In this document: one piece after another, positions 41,630 to 50,934 of the stretch
How the letters are laid out: each line of letters starts with the position of its first letter
How positions within the stretch are numbered: the first letter of the stretch is position 1
The notes under the pieces: model-generated
The model's database searches: none
The model's input: only the letters and a program-made list of their open reading frames with translations
What the model was told of the DNA's origin: nothing
Program-made: the position numbers and the translations under genes
NCBI GenBank assembly: GCA_934456435.1
Contig: CAKSHH010000002.1
Coordinates: 1 to 64,000 of the forward strand
Direction: 5' to 3'
From: an uncultured Eubacteriales bacterium
Lineage (GTDB): Bacteria > Bacillota > Clostridia > Oscillospirales > Acutalibacteraceae
DNA: 64,000 bases

Positions 41630-43276
41630 ATGAAACTGAAAGGAAAAAACAAATCCGATATTGTATTCACCGTCATATTAACCGTGCTGCTGCTTGCATT
41701 TTTTGCGTTGATATTTTATGTGAATCTGAGCTTCAATCCCGACTACTATGACGGCGATATTTACTGCGATATAAACTATGCGAGAGAGGCATGGAAGGCG
41801 AAATCGCTGTTTCCTGCAAACTGGGTGTTCGGGAATCAGGTTTATGTCATTGCCACTCCCGTGGTTGCGGCGCTTCTTTGCTCGGTTACCGGCAATGCGA
41901 TTACTGCGATGGGAATAGCGTCCTGTGTTATGACAGTTTTGGTTTTTCTTTCCTATGATTGGATGATGAAGCCGCAGTATTCGTATAATCAAAGAGTTAC
42001 GGGCTTTCTCGCAATGGCGGCGATAGTTTTTGCAAAGGGTCACATTGCTCAGGATCAGAACGGCGCACAGATTTTTTTCACGATGGCAAGCTACTACTCC
42101 TGCTATTTGATTACGGCATTCATTGTTTACGGCTGTTATATCAGGCTGAGAAGCACGGACAAAAGCAAAAAATATATTCCGATGTGTGTGGTGGCAGCCG
42201 CGCTAAGTTTTGCAACCGGAATGCAGAGCCTGCGGCAGACCGCGGTTATGGTTTTGCCGCTGGTTGCCTGTGAAATCTTTTTGATAATTGTTTATTCCGC
42301 GAAAAACAAGAGGTTTTCCGTCGGAGGCACAACGCTGTTTACGGCTTTGGTTTCGCTTGCAAATATCGGCGGAATCGTTGCGATAAAATTTATAAAATTC
42401 AATCAGAAAACCGTGCTTGAAAAAACAGAAATAATACGCAGTATTAAGGAAATCGGCGGAAGATTTTTGAAATGCATAGGCTTTATGGAAAATAATTTTT
42501 TGCTGAAAAATTCGTCTCAGACGGTGTCGCATATTGCATTTGGAATTTGCGCTTTGTTTGTTGCGGCAGGCTTGATTATCGGATTTGTTGAACTGATAAA
42601 ATCCAAGGACAAGAACAATGAGGTGTTTGCCTTGCCGTTGTTGTTTGCGCTCGGAAGTATACTTGTTTCACTTGCCGGTTCTTTGACAACGCTGACGACA
42701 CGACCCGTATACTATTTCACCATGTTTCCTCTTCTTGCCGTGTGCGTTTCTCTCACGGCAAAGAGGCTCGGAAAGAAAAAAGGCAAGATTATTTTTTCGG
42801 TTGTTGCCGTTATATTTGCCGCCGTTACGGTGCTGAATTTTTCTTCGGCGGAAAAAGAAATAACGCTCGGAAAAAGTGCGGACAACCCGGACAGGCAGGC
42901 GGCGCAGTATATGCTTGACAACGGGTACGATACGGTGTATTCCGTTTTCGGCCTCAGCGGCAGACGTGAGGGCGGAGAAAGAATTGCAATCATATCGGAC
43001 GGAAAGATATCTGCGGTATTTTTCGGTGAGGGTAACTACGATCCGATATTTGTCCCGATAAAGTATTTGACCGTTAATGATCATTACAAGACTGCAGATC
43101 CCGAAAAGAGTCTTTATTTTACTCTTGAGAAAAGCTCACAGCAGTTTGAACAGGAAGCAAAGAAAAAGGGCGTTGAGGTAACGGTTGCGGCGCGGTTCGG
43201 CGACCACATACTTTATAAGGCGTCCGAAAATATATGCATTGCGGCTGAAAAAAGTCAACAGGAGAATTTGAAATGA
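41630..43276 (+). CDS. GT-C-like multi-pass membrane protein, copy 1
   Basis: A 548-residue protein with about ten hydrophobic segments, starting VFTVILTVLLLAFFALIFYV. A loop with an acidic motif follows (NPDYYDGDIYCDINYAREAW), as in GT-C glycosyltransferases that use lipid-linked sugars. The C-terminal about 130 residues form a soluble domain (DNPDRQAAQYMLDNGYDTVYS). It closely resembles the next gene, and the two overlap by 4 bases. A role in envelope glycan or protein glycosylation is inferred; no specific family was recognised. Confidence 0.65.
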   Translation: MKLKGKNKSDIVFTVILTVLLLAFFALIFYVNLSFNPDYYDGDIYCDINYAREAWKAKSLFPANWVFGNQVYVIATPVVAALLCSVTGNAITAMGIASCVMTVLVFLSYDWMMKPQYSYNQRVTGFLAMAAIVFAKGHIAQDQNGAQIFFTMASYYSCYLITAFIVYGCYIRLRSTDKSKKYIPMCVVAAALSFATGMQSLRQTAVMVLPLVACEIFLIIVYSAKNKRFSVGGTTLFTALVSLANIGGIVAIKFIKFNQKTVLEKTEIIRSIKEIGGRFLKCIGFMENNFLLKNSSQTVSHIAFGICALFVAAGLIIGFVELIKSKDKNNEVFALPLLFALGSILVSLAGSLTTLTTRPVYYFTMFPLLAVCVSLTAKRLGKKKGKIIFSVVAVIFAAVTVLNFSSAEKEITLGKSADNPDRQAAQYMLDNGYDTVYSVFGLSGRREGGERIAIISDGKISAVFFGEGNYDPIFVPIKYLTVNDHYKTADPEKSLYFTLEKSSQQFEQEAKKKGVEVTVAARFGDHILYKASENICIAAEKSQQENLK

Positions 43277-44916
43277 CGTCGAGACTTAATCAAAAAAACA
43301 AGGGAAGCACAGCTTTAACGGTGACATTGACCGTGCTGCTTCTGGCATTTTTGGGACTTATATTTTATATAAATCTGAGCTGTGATCCCGAATTTTATGA
43401 CGGAGATATATACAGCGACATTAACTATGCCAAAGAGGCGTGGAAAGCAAAATCGCTGTTTCCGAAGACATGGTCGTTCGGCAACCAAACTTATGTTGTC
43501 GCAACGCCTGTTGTCGCGGCGCTGATATACGGAATAACGAAAAATGCGGTAATGGCTATGGCTGTTGCGTCGTGCACTATGACCGTTTTAATCGTTCTGA
43601 CTTATGACTGGATGCTGAAAACTCTGTGCAGTTACAACGAACGAACAGCAGGCTTTTTGGTGATGGCATCGCTCATTCTTATTAAAAGACACGTTGCCGC
43701 TAACCAGCACGGAGCGCAGATACTTTTCACAATGGCAAGCTACTATGCCTGTTATATTATCACGGCGTTTCTTGTTTACGGCTGTTATGTAAGAATCAGA
43801 GACCAAAAATTTAAAAAGACTGACATACCTATTCTTGCGATTTCCGTTGCCCTGAGTTTTGGCACGGGAATGCAAAGCTTCAGACAGACGGCGATTATGG
43901 TTTGTCCGTTGATTGTCGTTGAGGCTTTAATGATAATAGTCGATTCCGTCAGGAACAAAAAGCTTACTCTCACGAAATCGACGGCTTATACCGCGGTGGT
44001 TTCTGTTGCAAATATCGGCGGTCTTGCGGCGGTGAAATTTATTGATTACAGCCAGACAACGATTTACGGCGACACATCTCCGGAGCTTGTTTTGTCACAG
44101 ATTTTGACCAATGCTTACAAATGTGTCTACAATATGCTGAGAAACTTCTGGCTGAACAATGTTCCATCGGTTGTCATGCATTCGATTTCCGCAGTTTTTA
44201 TAGCGTTTATTTTTGCGGCATTCATTTTAGAGCTGATAGATTTTATAAAAAGCAAGGGCGAAAAAACAACAGACCTTGCGGTTACGGTACTTTTTGCGCT
44301 CGGCTGTCTCGGAATTTTGGCGGCTGATATTTTCACAAGCATGAAGGTCAGAACGGTTTACTATATTATGATGTTTCCGCTCCTGGCGACAAGCGTTTCC
44401 CTGCTTCTCAAAAGACTGAAGGGTAAAATAAAAATTCCGTTCTACTGTGTTTTTGTGCTGTTTACGGCGTTTACTCTCGTGTTCAAGGGTGTCGGCGTAT
44501 ATCGCGAAATAAACCGCGACAAATCTCCCGGCAACCCGGATTATCAGGTGGCAGAATATATGGCGGAGAACGGATACGATACGCTTTATTCGATTTTCGG
44601 CTTTGAGTGTAACGGTCCTGAGGGCATAGCCGTTATTTCCGGCGACAGGATAAAAGTGCTGTATTTTAACGATATAGCGAGCGGCAGTCCGTTCACGCCG
44701 ATAAAGTATCTTTGCGTGAAGGACAGCTATAAAAATACCGACAACAGCAAGAGTCTTTATCTGATAAAAAAATCGGATTTGGCGTCGTATATGAAAGTTA
44801 CCGATGCTTACGGAGTTAAGTTTGAAAAGGTTGCGGAGTTCGGCGCCGAAATTACACTTTGCAAGGCTTCCGATAATCTGACTGTAATAGCCGATGAAGC
44901 GCAGAATAATAGCTGA
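43273..44916 (+). CDS. GT-C-like multi-pass membrane protein, copy 2
   Basis: A 547-residue paralogue of the preceding gene. Shared landmarks include FYINLSCDPEFYDGDIYSDINYAKEAWKAKSLFP (compare copy 1), TMASYYACYIITAFLVYGCYVRIR, FGTGMQSFRQTAIM and the C-terminal NPDYQVAEYMAENGYDTLYS. The pair arose by tandem duplication and has diverged widely outside these motifs. The ATG overlaps the stop of copy 1. Function as above. No gene follows until rplS; 44917-45057 shows nothing recognisable. Confidence 0.65.
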   Translation: MTSRLNQKNKGSTALTVTLTVLLLAFLGLIFYINLSCDPEFYDGDIYSDINYAKEAWKAKSLFPKTWSFGNQTYVVATPVVAALIYGITKNAVMAMAVASCTMTVLIVLTYDWMLKTLCSYNERTAGFLVMASLILIKRHVAANQHGAQILFTMASYYACYIITAFLVYGCYVRIRDQKFKKTDIPILAISVALSFGTGMQSFRQTAIMVCPLIVVEALMIIVDSVRNKKLTLTKSTAYTAVVSVANIGGLAAVKFIDYSQTTIYGDTSPELVLSQILTNAYKCVYNMLRNFWLNNVPSVVMHSISAVFIAFIFAAFILELIDFIKSKGEKTTDLAVTVLFALGCLGILAADIFTSMKVRTVYYIMMFPLLATSVSLLLKRLKGKIKIPFYCVFVLFTAFTLVFKGVGVYREINRDKSPGNPDYQVAEYMAENGYDTLYSIFGFECNGPEGIAVISGDRIKVLYFNDIASGSPFTPIKYLCVKDSYKNTDNSKSLYLIKKSDLASYMKVTDAYGVKFEKVAEFGAEITLCKASDNLTVIADEAQNNS

Positions 44917-45057
44917 ATCCGAAAAAAATCAGTATAGAAATCCTTAAGGCAATACCACACAATTGTGGCGCACGCCTCAATCGGCAACTATATATTGTAA
45001 AGAAAAAATTATCACCGAAAAAATTTGTGATTTTTCTCATAAATCATCAAAAAACAC

Positions 45058-45086
45058 TTGAATTTAATCGGCTGATATGTTAGTAT
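45058..45086 (+). promoter_or_regulatory. Promoter of rplS
   Basis: TTGAAT (45058-45063), a 17-base spacer and TAGTAT (45081-45086). Confidence 0.6.
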
Positions 45087-45094
45087 ATTAGAGC

Positions 45095-45208
45095 ATTTGT
45101 GACCACCAAGGCGGCAGTCTGTCGGTTTGGCGGGGTTTAATGCCCAACATTAAAGCGGACGGTCCTCTGTCGGTTTAACCGTTAAGAACGCCTGAAATCT
45201 TATGGGAG
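45095..45208 (+). promoter_or_regulatory. rplS leader, probably L19-leader type
   Basis: A GC-rich, structured leader of about 115 bases lies between the promoter and the GGGAGG of rplS. The stem GTTTAATG/CATTAAA, the repeated TCTGTCGGTTT (two copies) and a TCGGTTTAACCG hairpin are visible. Firmicutes rplS genes often carry a leader bound by L19; this match is inferred from position and structure only. Confidence 0.5.
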
Positions 45209-45217
45209 GTGTCTGTA

Positions 45218-45565
45218 ATGGACGCACTTAAGCTTATCGCTCAGGACAGCCTCAAGGCTGATGTTTCTGAGGCAATCAAGGTAGGTAACACTATCAAAAT
45301 CTGGGTTAAGATCCGTGAAGGCGAGAGAGAAAGACTCCAGGCTTTCGAGGGTACCGTAATTGCCATCAAGGGCAGCGGAGTTTCCCAGACATTTACCGTT
45401 CGTCGAGTTTCTTACGGCGTTGGTGTTGAGAGGGTTTTCCCTGTTCATTCACCCAATGTTGACAAGATTGAGCTTATCAGAACAGGTAAAGTACGCAGAA
45501 GCAAGCTCTACTATCTGCGTGACAGAGTCGGTAAGGCTGCTAAGGTTAAGCAGAGTATCGGCTAA
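45218..45565 (+). CDS. rplS: 50S ribosomal protein L19
   Basis: A 115-residue protein with GNTIKIWVKIREGERERLQAFEG, then RRVSYGVGVERVFPVHSP and KLYYLRDRVGKAAKVK, diagnostic of L19. It sits at the 30S-50S interface. The ATG at 45218 has GGAGG 8 bases upstream and is preferred to an in-frame GTG at 45209 lying in the site. The usual trmD/rimM neighbours are absent, and it has its own promoter and leader. Confidence 0.97.
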   Translation: MDALKLIAQDSLKADVSEAIKVGNTIKIWVKIREGERERLQAFEGTVIAIKGSGVSQTFTVRRVSYGVGVERVFPVHSPNVDKIELIRTGKVRRSKLYYLRDRVGKAAKVKQSIG

Positions 45566-45593
45566 TGTAATCTTTGATTACAAAAACGAGCTG

Positions 45594-45632
45594 AGGGGTA
45601 TGGCGGTGGTTCCATGCCCTTTTGTTTTTTTA
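45594..45632 (+). terminator. Terminator of rplS
   Basis: GGGGTATGG pairs with CCATGCCCT and is followed by TTTTGTTTTTTT. Confidence 0.8.
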
Positions 45633-45685
45633 ATGAGCAGCAAACGATTGATTATACTAAACGTTTTAAATAAGGAGGTAATTCA

Positions 45686-46312
45686 ATGTTATTAAGCAGA
45701 CGTAATGTTCAGGAAGACTGGAACGAATACCTCAAAAACGGGATGACGCCCGAACAGGCTAAAAAGGAGCGCACACGCTGGATCAAGATATATGACCTCT
45801 TCGGTTCGGTTGTTACCGCGCTTGTGCTCATATTTATCGTATTTACTTTTGTTTGCAGGCCGGCAAGCGTTGTCGGAACTTCCATGGTGCCGACCCTCCA
45901 GGACGGAGACTGGCTTGTCACCATGCCAAAAAGCGAATACAACTACGGCGATATTGTTATTATTACACAGCCAAATGTGTTTAACGAACCCATAGTCAAG
46001 AGAATCATTGCGACAGAGGGGCAGACGGTTGACATCAATTTTGTCTCCGGTCAGGTCTTTGTTGACGGGCAGGAGCTGGATGAACCGTATATCGCGGAGC
46101 TTACCAAGCGCTCGGCAGACGTGACATTTCCGCTGATTGTTCCGGAGGGCAAGGTCTTCGTTATGGGTGACAACCGAATGCACTCAACGGACAGCCGAAG
46201 CACGGATATCGGATTTATTGATACGAGATATATACTCGGAAGAGCTATGTTCCGCGTGCTTCCTTTCGGCAGTATGAATATTTATGATAACTTTCAGCAG
46301 AGCGAGCAGTAA
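45686..46312 (+). CDS. lepB: Signal peptidase I, copy 1
   Basis: A 208-residue type I signal peptidase. A single N-terminal membrane helix (VVTALVLIFIVFTFVCRP) is followed by catalytic Ser in GTSMVPTL, catalytic Lys in EPIVKRIIA, and the box VMGDNRMHSTDSR. A 40-residue cytoplasmic N-terminus (TPEQAKKERTRW) precedes the helix. It cleaves signal peptides of exported proteins at the outer membrane face. AGGAGG lies 7 bases before the ATG. The second copy follows after 36 bases. Confidence 0.95.
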   Translation: MLLSRRNVQEDWNEYLKNGMTPEQAKKERTRWIKIYDLFGSVVTALVLIFIVFTFVCRPASVVGTSMVPTLQDGDWLVTMPKSEYNYGDIVIITQPNVFNEPIVKRIIATEGQTVDINFVSGQVFVDGQELDEPYIAELTKRSADVTFPLIVPEGKVFVMGDNRMHSTDSRSTDIGFIDTRYILGRAMFRVLPFGSMNIYDNFQQSEQ

Positions 46313-46348
46313 GATGCACTTGCTGTGCGGTGAAGGGAATGAAGCTTG

Positions 46349-46918
46349 ATGGATGAAACGAATATGAGCACCGTAAAGGACGAAGAGCAGGAACCGAAAG
46401 AGAAGAAGAGCTCGTTTCTTTATGACACGATTTCGGTTTTTGTTACCGCGCTCGTAATTATTGCAGTAATGTTTACGTTCTTTGTTCGGTTTGTCGGCGT
46501 GGACGGTCGTTCCATGGTTCCGACGCTGAACCACAACGACTGGCTGATTGTGTCGGTAATAAACCGAGACATTAAGGCGGGCGATATTGTGATCAGCACC
46601 CAGCCCAACGAGTTTAACGAGCCTATCGTTAAGCGCGTCATTGCCAAGGGCGGACAGACGGTTGATATTGACTTTAACAAGGGCATCGTTTATGTTGACG
46701 GCGTTGCGCTTGACGAGCCCTATATCGCCGAACCGACACACACCATGGAGGGAAACACTTTCCCGATGATCGTTCCGGAGGGCAAGGTTTTTCTCATGGG
46801 TGACAACAGAAACGACTCAACGGACAGCCGCTCACCGATGGTCGGCTGCGTTGACGAAAGATATATTCTCGGCGTTGTAAAATGCAGACTTTTTCCGAAT
46901 TTTACGGTGTTTGAATAA
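46349..46918 (+). CDS. lepB: Signal peptidase I, copy 2
   Basis: A 189-residue paralogue of copy 1 with the same motifs: GRSMVPTL (Ser), EPIVKRVIA (Lys) and LMGDNRNDSTDSR. The membrane helix reads VTALVIIAVMFTFFVRF. It is shorter at the N-terminus. Tandem signal peptidases often differ in substrate range. The ATG at 46349 is preferred to the preceding TTG. The acyltransferase gene follows closely. Confidence 0.94.
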   Translation: MDETNMSTVKDEEQEPKEKKSSFLYDTISVFVTALVIIAVMFTFFVRFVGVDGRSMVPTLNHNDWLIVSVINRDIKAGDIVISTQPNEFNEPIVKRVIAKGGQTVDIDFNKGIVYVDGVALDEPYIAEPTHTMEGNTFPMIVPEGKVFLMGDNRNDSTDSRSPMVGCVDERYILGVVKCRLFPNFTVFE

Positions 46919-46937
46919 AGAATGAGTGGGTTTTGCT

Positions 46938-48029
46938 ATGGATGTTAAACAGAGAAATTCAAATATTGAATTGCTGAGAATATTCAGCATGCTGGCAATA
47001 GTATTTCATCATTTCTCAATTCACGGCAATTTTTATTTCAGCAGTCCGTCGGTTAATTCATTATATTTAATGTTTATCCAAATGGGCGGAAAAATCAGCG
47101 TTGTTTGTTTCACTCTGATTTCGGGATATTTTTTGGTGAACTCAAGCGGGTTCAGATTTACACGACTGATAAAGCTGTGGCTTCAGCTTTTAACATGGTC
47201 GCTGGTTTTATATTTTGTTTCGGTAATTGCAGGAGCAGCGACATTTAACATCAAAGAATTGATACAAACGCTGACTCCTGTTTCGTCGGAACAATGGTGG
47301 TATGCAAGCGCATATTTTGTTATGTTTTTGCTGTCGCCGTTTCTCAATAAAGGCTTGAGAGCGTTATCACAAAAGCAGTATATTAACCTTTTGATAGTTG
47401 AGACGCTGATGTGGTCGGTTTTGGGAATAATCACATTCAGAGGATTTCAAAGCAATTATCTCGTATCGCTGATTTATTATTATACTATCGGAGGATACTT
47501 TAAGCTTTACAAAGATGACCTGTCAATCAAGAAAGGTCATAATATTGCGGCAATTGCGGGGCTCGGAGCTTTAACGTATGCGCTGAGAGTGGTTCTGGAT
47601 TTGCTCGGAGACAAGGTAAGCCTTATAGGACTTTATGCGCCTTATGTATATGAGCTGGGTTCTCCGTTCGGAATGTTGATAGCAATTTTTACGTTTTTGC
47701 TTTTCAAAAATTTCAAGGTTAAAAACAGTCGGGTAATAAATACTATTGCTGCCGCTTCATTCGGAGTATATCTGATTCATGATAATGAATATATCAGACC
47801 TGTTTTGTGGGACAGGCTTGTAAATGCAAGTAAATTGCAGGATAGTCCGTATTTAATTTTATATTCTGTTGCTGTATGCGTCGGCATTTATGCGGTTTGT
47901 ACGATTTTGGAGTTAGCAAGAATTTATTTGCTTGAAAAAAATTATATGAAACTTGTTTACAGGGTAGAGCCGCAAATCAATAGAGTGATTGGAAAGATTT
48001 TGTCTCCGATATGCAAAATAATGAAGTGA
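46938..48029 (+). CDS. Acyltransferase family 3 membrane protein
   Basis: A 363-residue protein with about ten membrane helices and the family opening NSNIELLRIFSMLAIVFHHF (the H in a conserved position). SGYFLV, EQWWYASAYFVMFLLSPFLNKGL and FGVYLIHDN are further landmarks. Members transfer O-acyl groups to surface glycans or antibiotics. AT-rich composition compared with its neighbours and its position between lepB and ylqF suggest insertion into an otherwise conserved cluster. A terminator follows. Confidence 0.85.
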   Translation: MDVKQRNSNIELLRIFSMLAIVFHHFSIHGNFYFSSPSVNSLYLMFIQMGGKISVVCFTLISGYFLVNSSGFRFTRLIKLWLQLLTWSLVLYFVSVIAGAATFNIKELIQTLTPVSSEQWWYASAYFVMFLLSPFLNKGLRALSQKQYINLLIVETLMWSVLGIITFRGFQSNYLVSLIYYYTIGGYFKLYKDDLSIKKGHNIAAIAGLGALTYALRVVLDLLGDKVSLIGLYAPYVYELGSPFGMLIAIFTFLLFKNFKVKNSRVINTIAAASFGVYLIHDNEYIRPVLWDRLVNASKLQDSPYLILYSVAVCVGIYAVCTILELARIYLLEKNYMKLVYRVEPQINRVIGKILSPICKIMK

Positions 48030-48033
48030 TTTT

Positions 48034-48062
48034 GGGTCGAATCCTTTGGTTCGGCCTTTTTT
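48034..48062 (+). terminator. Terminator before ylqF
   Basis: GGTCGAA pairs with TTCGGCC (one G-T pair) and is followed by TTTTTT. Confidence 0.7.
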
Positions 48063-48078
48063 CAAAGGAGGGTATTTG

Positions 48079-48951
48079 ATGAGCGATTTTCAGAAACAAA
48101 CGGTTCAATGGTTTCCGGGACACATGGCAAAAACGAGGAGACTTATCAAGGAAAGTCTTTCGCGTGTGGACTGTGTGACGGAGATACTGGATGCCAGAAT
48201 CCCTCTTTCAAGCAGGAATCCGGAGATCGGAGAGATAACGGCAGGAAAGCCGCGTATAATCTTGCTTAACAAGTGCGATATGGCGGATGAAAAGATAACC
48301 GCAGAATGGGTAAAGTATTTTCGTTCCACAGGCGCGGAAGCTATGGCTGTGGACTGCCGTTCGGGAAAGGGCTTGAACGGATACACACAGCTTGTGCGGA
48401 AAGTGCTCGCCGATAAAATTCAGCAGAATAACGACAAAGGTATGGTCGGCAAAGCGCTGAGAGTTATGGTTATCGGAATACCTAACACCGGAAAGTCGTC
48501 TTTTATAAACAAAATGGCGGGCAGAGTCCGAGCCAAGGTTGCTGACAGACCCGGAGTTACGACGAGCAATCAATGGTTCTTTATCGGCAACGGAATTGAA
48601 CTTCTCGATACACCCGGTGTGCTCTGGCCGAAGTTCGATGATCCCGTTGTCGGCGACCGACTTGCCTTTATCGGTTCGGTCAAGGACGCGGTACTTGACG
48701 CTGAAACAATGGCTGTGCGATTGATAGATGTTCTGCGTGAGGGCTATCCCGAACGGCTTGCCGAAAGATACAAGCTGACGGATTTCGAGAAGCTTCAATC
48801 GTGGGAGATTCTTGAAATGATAGGCAGAAAAAGAGGAATGCTTATCAGCGGCGGAGAGGTGAACACCGAACGCGCCTCGGTAATGCTTCTCGATGAATAC
48901 AGGGGCGGAAAACTCGGAAAGATAACAATGGAATTTCCTCCCTTGACATAG
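48079..48951 (+). CDS. ylqF: Ribosome biogenesis GTPase YlqF/RbgA
   Basis: A 290-residue circularly permuted GTPase. The G4 motif LLNKCDMAD comes before G1 GIPNTGKSSF and G3 DTPGVLWP. It begins with the family segment QTVQWFPGHMAKTRRLI, and a C-terminal helical domain follows. It acts in late 50S assembly. The ATG at 48079 has AAGGAGGG 7 bases upstream. It belongs to the conserved rplS-lepB-ylqF-rnhB cluster. Confidence 0.95.
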   Translation: MSDFQKQTVQWFPGHMAKTRRLIKESLSRVDCVTEILDARIPLSSRNPEIGEITAGKPRIILLNKCDMADEKITAEWVKYFRSTGAEAMAVDCRSGKGLNGYTQLVRKVLADKIQQNNDKGMVGKALRVMVIGIPNTGKSSFINKMAGRVRAKVADRPGVTTSNQWFFIGNGIELLDTPGVLWPKFDDPVVGDRLAFIGSVKDAVLDAETMAVRLIDVLREGYPERLAERYKLTDFEKLQSWEILEMIGRKRGMLISGGEVNTERASVMLLDEYRGGKLGKITMEFPPLT

Positions 48952-49016
48952 ATTTTTCGTGAAGCGAGCTATGTCTGATTCTATCATATATAATTTATTT
49001 CAAAGGAAGTACTGCG

Positions 49017-49640
49017 ATGAAAACCGAAACTCAGATTGACTGGCTTAAATATGAGCGAGAGGCAAAGGAGAGCGGATTTAAGGTTGTTTGCGGAATTGAC
49101 GAGGCAGGCAGAGGACCGCTTGCGGGTCCGGTATGCGCGGCGGCGGTCATTCTTCCCGACGGCTGTATCATTGACGGTGTGAACGATTCAAAAAAGCTGA
49201 CGGAAAAGAAGCGCGAACAGCTTTTTGACGTGATAAAGGAAACGGCGGTTGCCTATTCCATTGCAACGGCTGATGAAAAGGAAATTGACGAGATAAACAT
49301 TCTCAAGGCAACATATTTGGCGATGAACCGCGCGTTTCAGGGACTGAACGTGAGGCCCGATATGGCGCTTGTGGACGGTAACCGCGACCCCGGTTTGGGT
49401 ATCCCGACAAGAACCATCGTCAAGGGTGACGCGAACTCAATGTCCATTGCCGCGGCGTCGATTCTTGCCAAGGTGACGAGGGACAGGTTCATGCTCGAAA
49501 TGGACAAGAAGTATCCTGAGTATCAGTTCGCAAAGCACAAGGGCTATGGCACCAAGCTGCACTATGAAATGCTGGACAAATACGGTGCGTCCGAGATACA
49601 TCGAATGACGTTTCTGAGGAAATACTATGAAAATAAATAA
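49017..49640 (+). CDS. rnhB: Ribonuclease HII
   Basis: A 207-residue protein with CGIDEAGRGPLAGPVCAAAV (acidic residues DE of the active site), the NDSKKLTEKKRE segment, VDGNRDPG and KGDANSMSIAAASILAKVTRD. It removes single ribonucleotides and RNA-DNA hybrids. It overlaps yraN by 14 bases and so is probably coupled to it. Confidence 0.96.
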   Translation: MKTETQIDWLKYEREAKESGFKVVCGIDEAGRGPLAGPVCAAAVILPDGCIIDGVNDSKKLTEKKREQLFDVIKETAVAYSIATADEKEIDEINILKATYLAMNRAFQGLNVRPDMALVDGNRDPGLGIPTRTIVKGDANSMSIAAASILAKVTRDRFMLEMDKKYPEYQFAKHKGYGTKLHYEMLDKYGASEIHRMTFLRKYYENK

Positions 49641-49992
49641 GTCGGGAGTGTGGGGCGAAATATTTGCCGCAAGGTATCTGAGAGACAACGGATACAAAAT
49701 TGTCACGGGAAATTTTCACTCCAGACTGGGAGAGATAGATATCATTGCACAAAAGGGAAAATATATATGCTTCGTTGAAGTGAAAACGAGGGGACAGAAC
49801 AGCCTCTATGAAGCGAAAGAAGCGGTTGACCTGTCCAAACAGGCGAAGATTGCCGCAACGGCAAAGTTTTTTATGAAGGCATATCCGAGCGGTAAGCAGC
49901 CGCGTTTTGACGTTTGCGAAGTGTATCTTGACGATAAATTCAAGCCTTTAAAAACCAATTATATTGAAAACGCATTCACACCGAGTGAATGA
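49627..49992 (+). CDS. yraN: YraN/UPF0102-family nuclease-like protein
   Basis: A 121-residue protein with GEIFAARYLRDNGYKIV and the PD-(D/E)XK-like core GEIDIIAQKGKYICFVEVKTR, followed by ARFDVCEV-like C-terminus. The family is assumed to be a structure-specific nuclease; its role is not settled. It is commonly encoded next to rnhB. Confidence 0.88.
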   Translation: MKINKSGVWGEIFAARYLRDNGYKIVTGNFHSRLGEIDIIAQKGKYICFVEVKTRGQNSLYEAKEAVDLSKQAKIAATAKFFMKAYPSGKQPRFDVCEVYLDDKFKPLKTNYIENAFTPSE

Positions 49993-50007
49993 TAAGGAGA
50001 GTCGAAA

Positions 50008-50871
50008 ATGACAACCATTGATGATTTTAACGATCTTACGAAAATTTCCGATTCCAATCAAATAATTGTCAATCCTGAAAAATCATTTTTGCGGAACAGT
50101 ACAATATGCTTTGACGGAAAGAACAACATAGTATATGTCGAGGACGGCGTGAAAATTGTTGACAGCAAAATTAAGTTTGTCGGGGACAACAGTGTGCTTT
50201 ATCTCAGCTCAAACTGGCATAATTATTTTCTTGATTTGAGCCTTAATAACCAAAGTGCTGTTTATATCGGAAGAATGACGTATTTTAACGAACGGCTGAC
50301 GGCAATCACTTCGGAGGGACGCAATATCATCATCGGCGATGACGGACTTTTTTCGCGCGGCGTGTGCATCAGGGTTGCCGATCCGCACCTGCTCTATGAT
50401 GTGCAGACCAAAGAAAGAATAAATCCGTCAAAATCGGTTTTCATCGGTGACCACACATGGATCGGTCAGAACGCAATGCTGCTCAAGGGCACGACCGTGG
50501 GTTCGGGTTCGGTTATCGGCGCGGCATCCGTGGTTTCCGGCAAGCGCATTGAGTCGAACACGGTGTATGCCGGCAATCCTGTGAAAAAAATCAGGAGCGG
50601 AGTGTTCTTTGAAAAGCCGTGCGTACATCAATGGACGGATAAAGAGACCGAGGCTAACCGAATGTGTGATAAAACGGAACACATATACGGCTCCGAGGGC
50701 AAAGGCATTATAAATACGACCGAGCTTGACGAAAAACTGCACAACGCCTTTTTTGCGGATGCAAGGCTTGAGATTATAAAGAAAGAGCTTGTGTCCAACC
50801 GAGCCGCTGACAGATTTTTTGTTCCCACAGAGGAGAAATCTTCCAAAAAGAGAAATCTTTTCAAAAGATAA
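50008..50871 (+). CDS. Left-handed beta-helix acetyltransferase-like protein
   Basis: A 287-residue protein with hexapeptide repeats strongest at about residues 145-200 (VFIGDHTWIG, AMLLKGTTVGSGSVIGAASVV, NTVYAGNPVKKI). An N-terminal beta-rich region lacks a known enzyme motif. The C-terminal about 90 residues are charged and helical. It probably O-acetylates a sugar or glycan; the substrate is unknown. The ATG has AAGGAGA upstream, 15 bases after yraN. Confidence 0.75.
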   Translation: MTTIDDFNDLTKISDSNQIIVNPEKSFLRNSTICFDGKNNIVYVEDGVKIVDSKIKFVGDNSVLYLSSNWHNYFLDLSLNNQSAVYIGRMTYFNERLTAITSEGRNIIIGDDGLFSRGVCIRVADPHLLYDVQTKERINPSKSVFIGDHTWIGQNAMLLKGTTVGSGSVIGAASVVSGKRIESNTVYAGNPVKKIRSGVFFEKPCVHQWTDKETEANRMCDKTEHIYGSEGKGIINTTELDEKLHNAFFADARLEIIKKELVSNRAADRFFVPTEEKSSKKRNLFKR

Positions 50872-50873
50872 CA

Positions 50874-50902
50874 TTGAATTGTTTTTTTACTTATGATACA
50901 AT
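50874..50902 (+). promoter_or_regulatory. Promoter of thrC
   Basis: TTGAAT (50874-50879), a 17-base spacer and TACAAT (50897-50902); it starts just after the stop codon of the previous gene. Confidence 0.6.
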
Positions 50903-50934
50903 AAAGTCAGATTCACCGAAAAGGAGAAGAAAAT

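Noticed and set aside
45095..45208. T-box or metabolite riboswitch before rplS
   Set aside because: No T-box core or known aptamer consensus is visible; a ribosomal protein leader is the simpler explanation.
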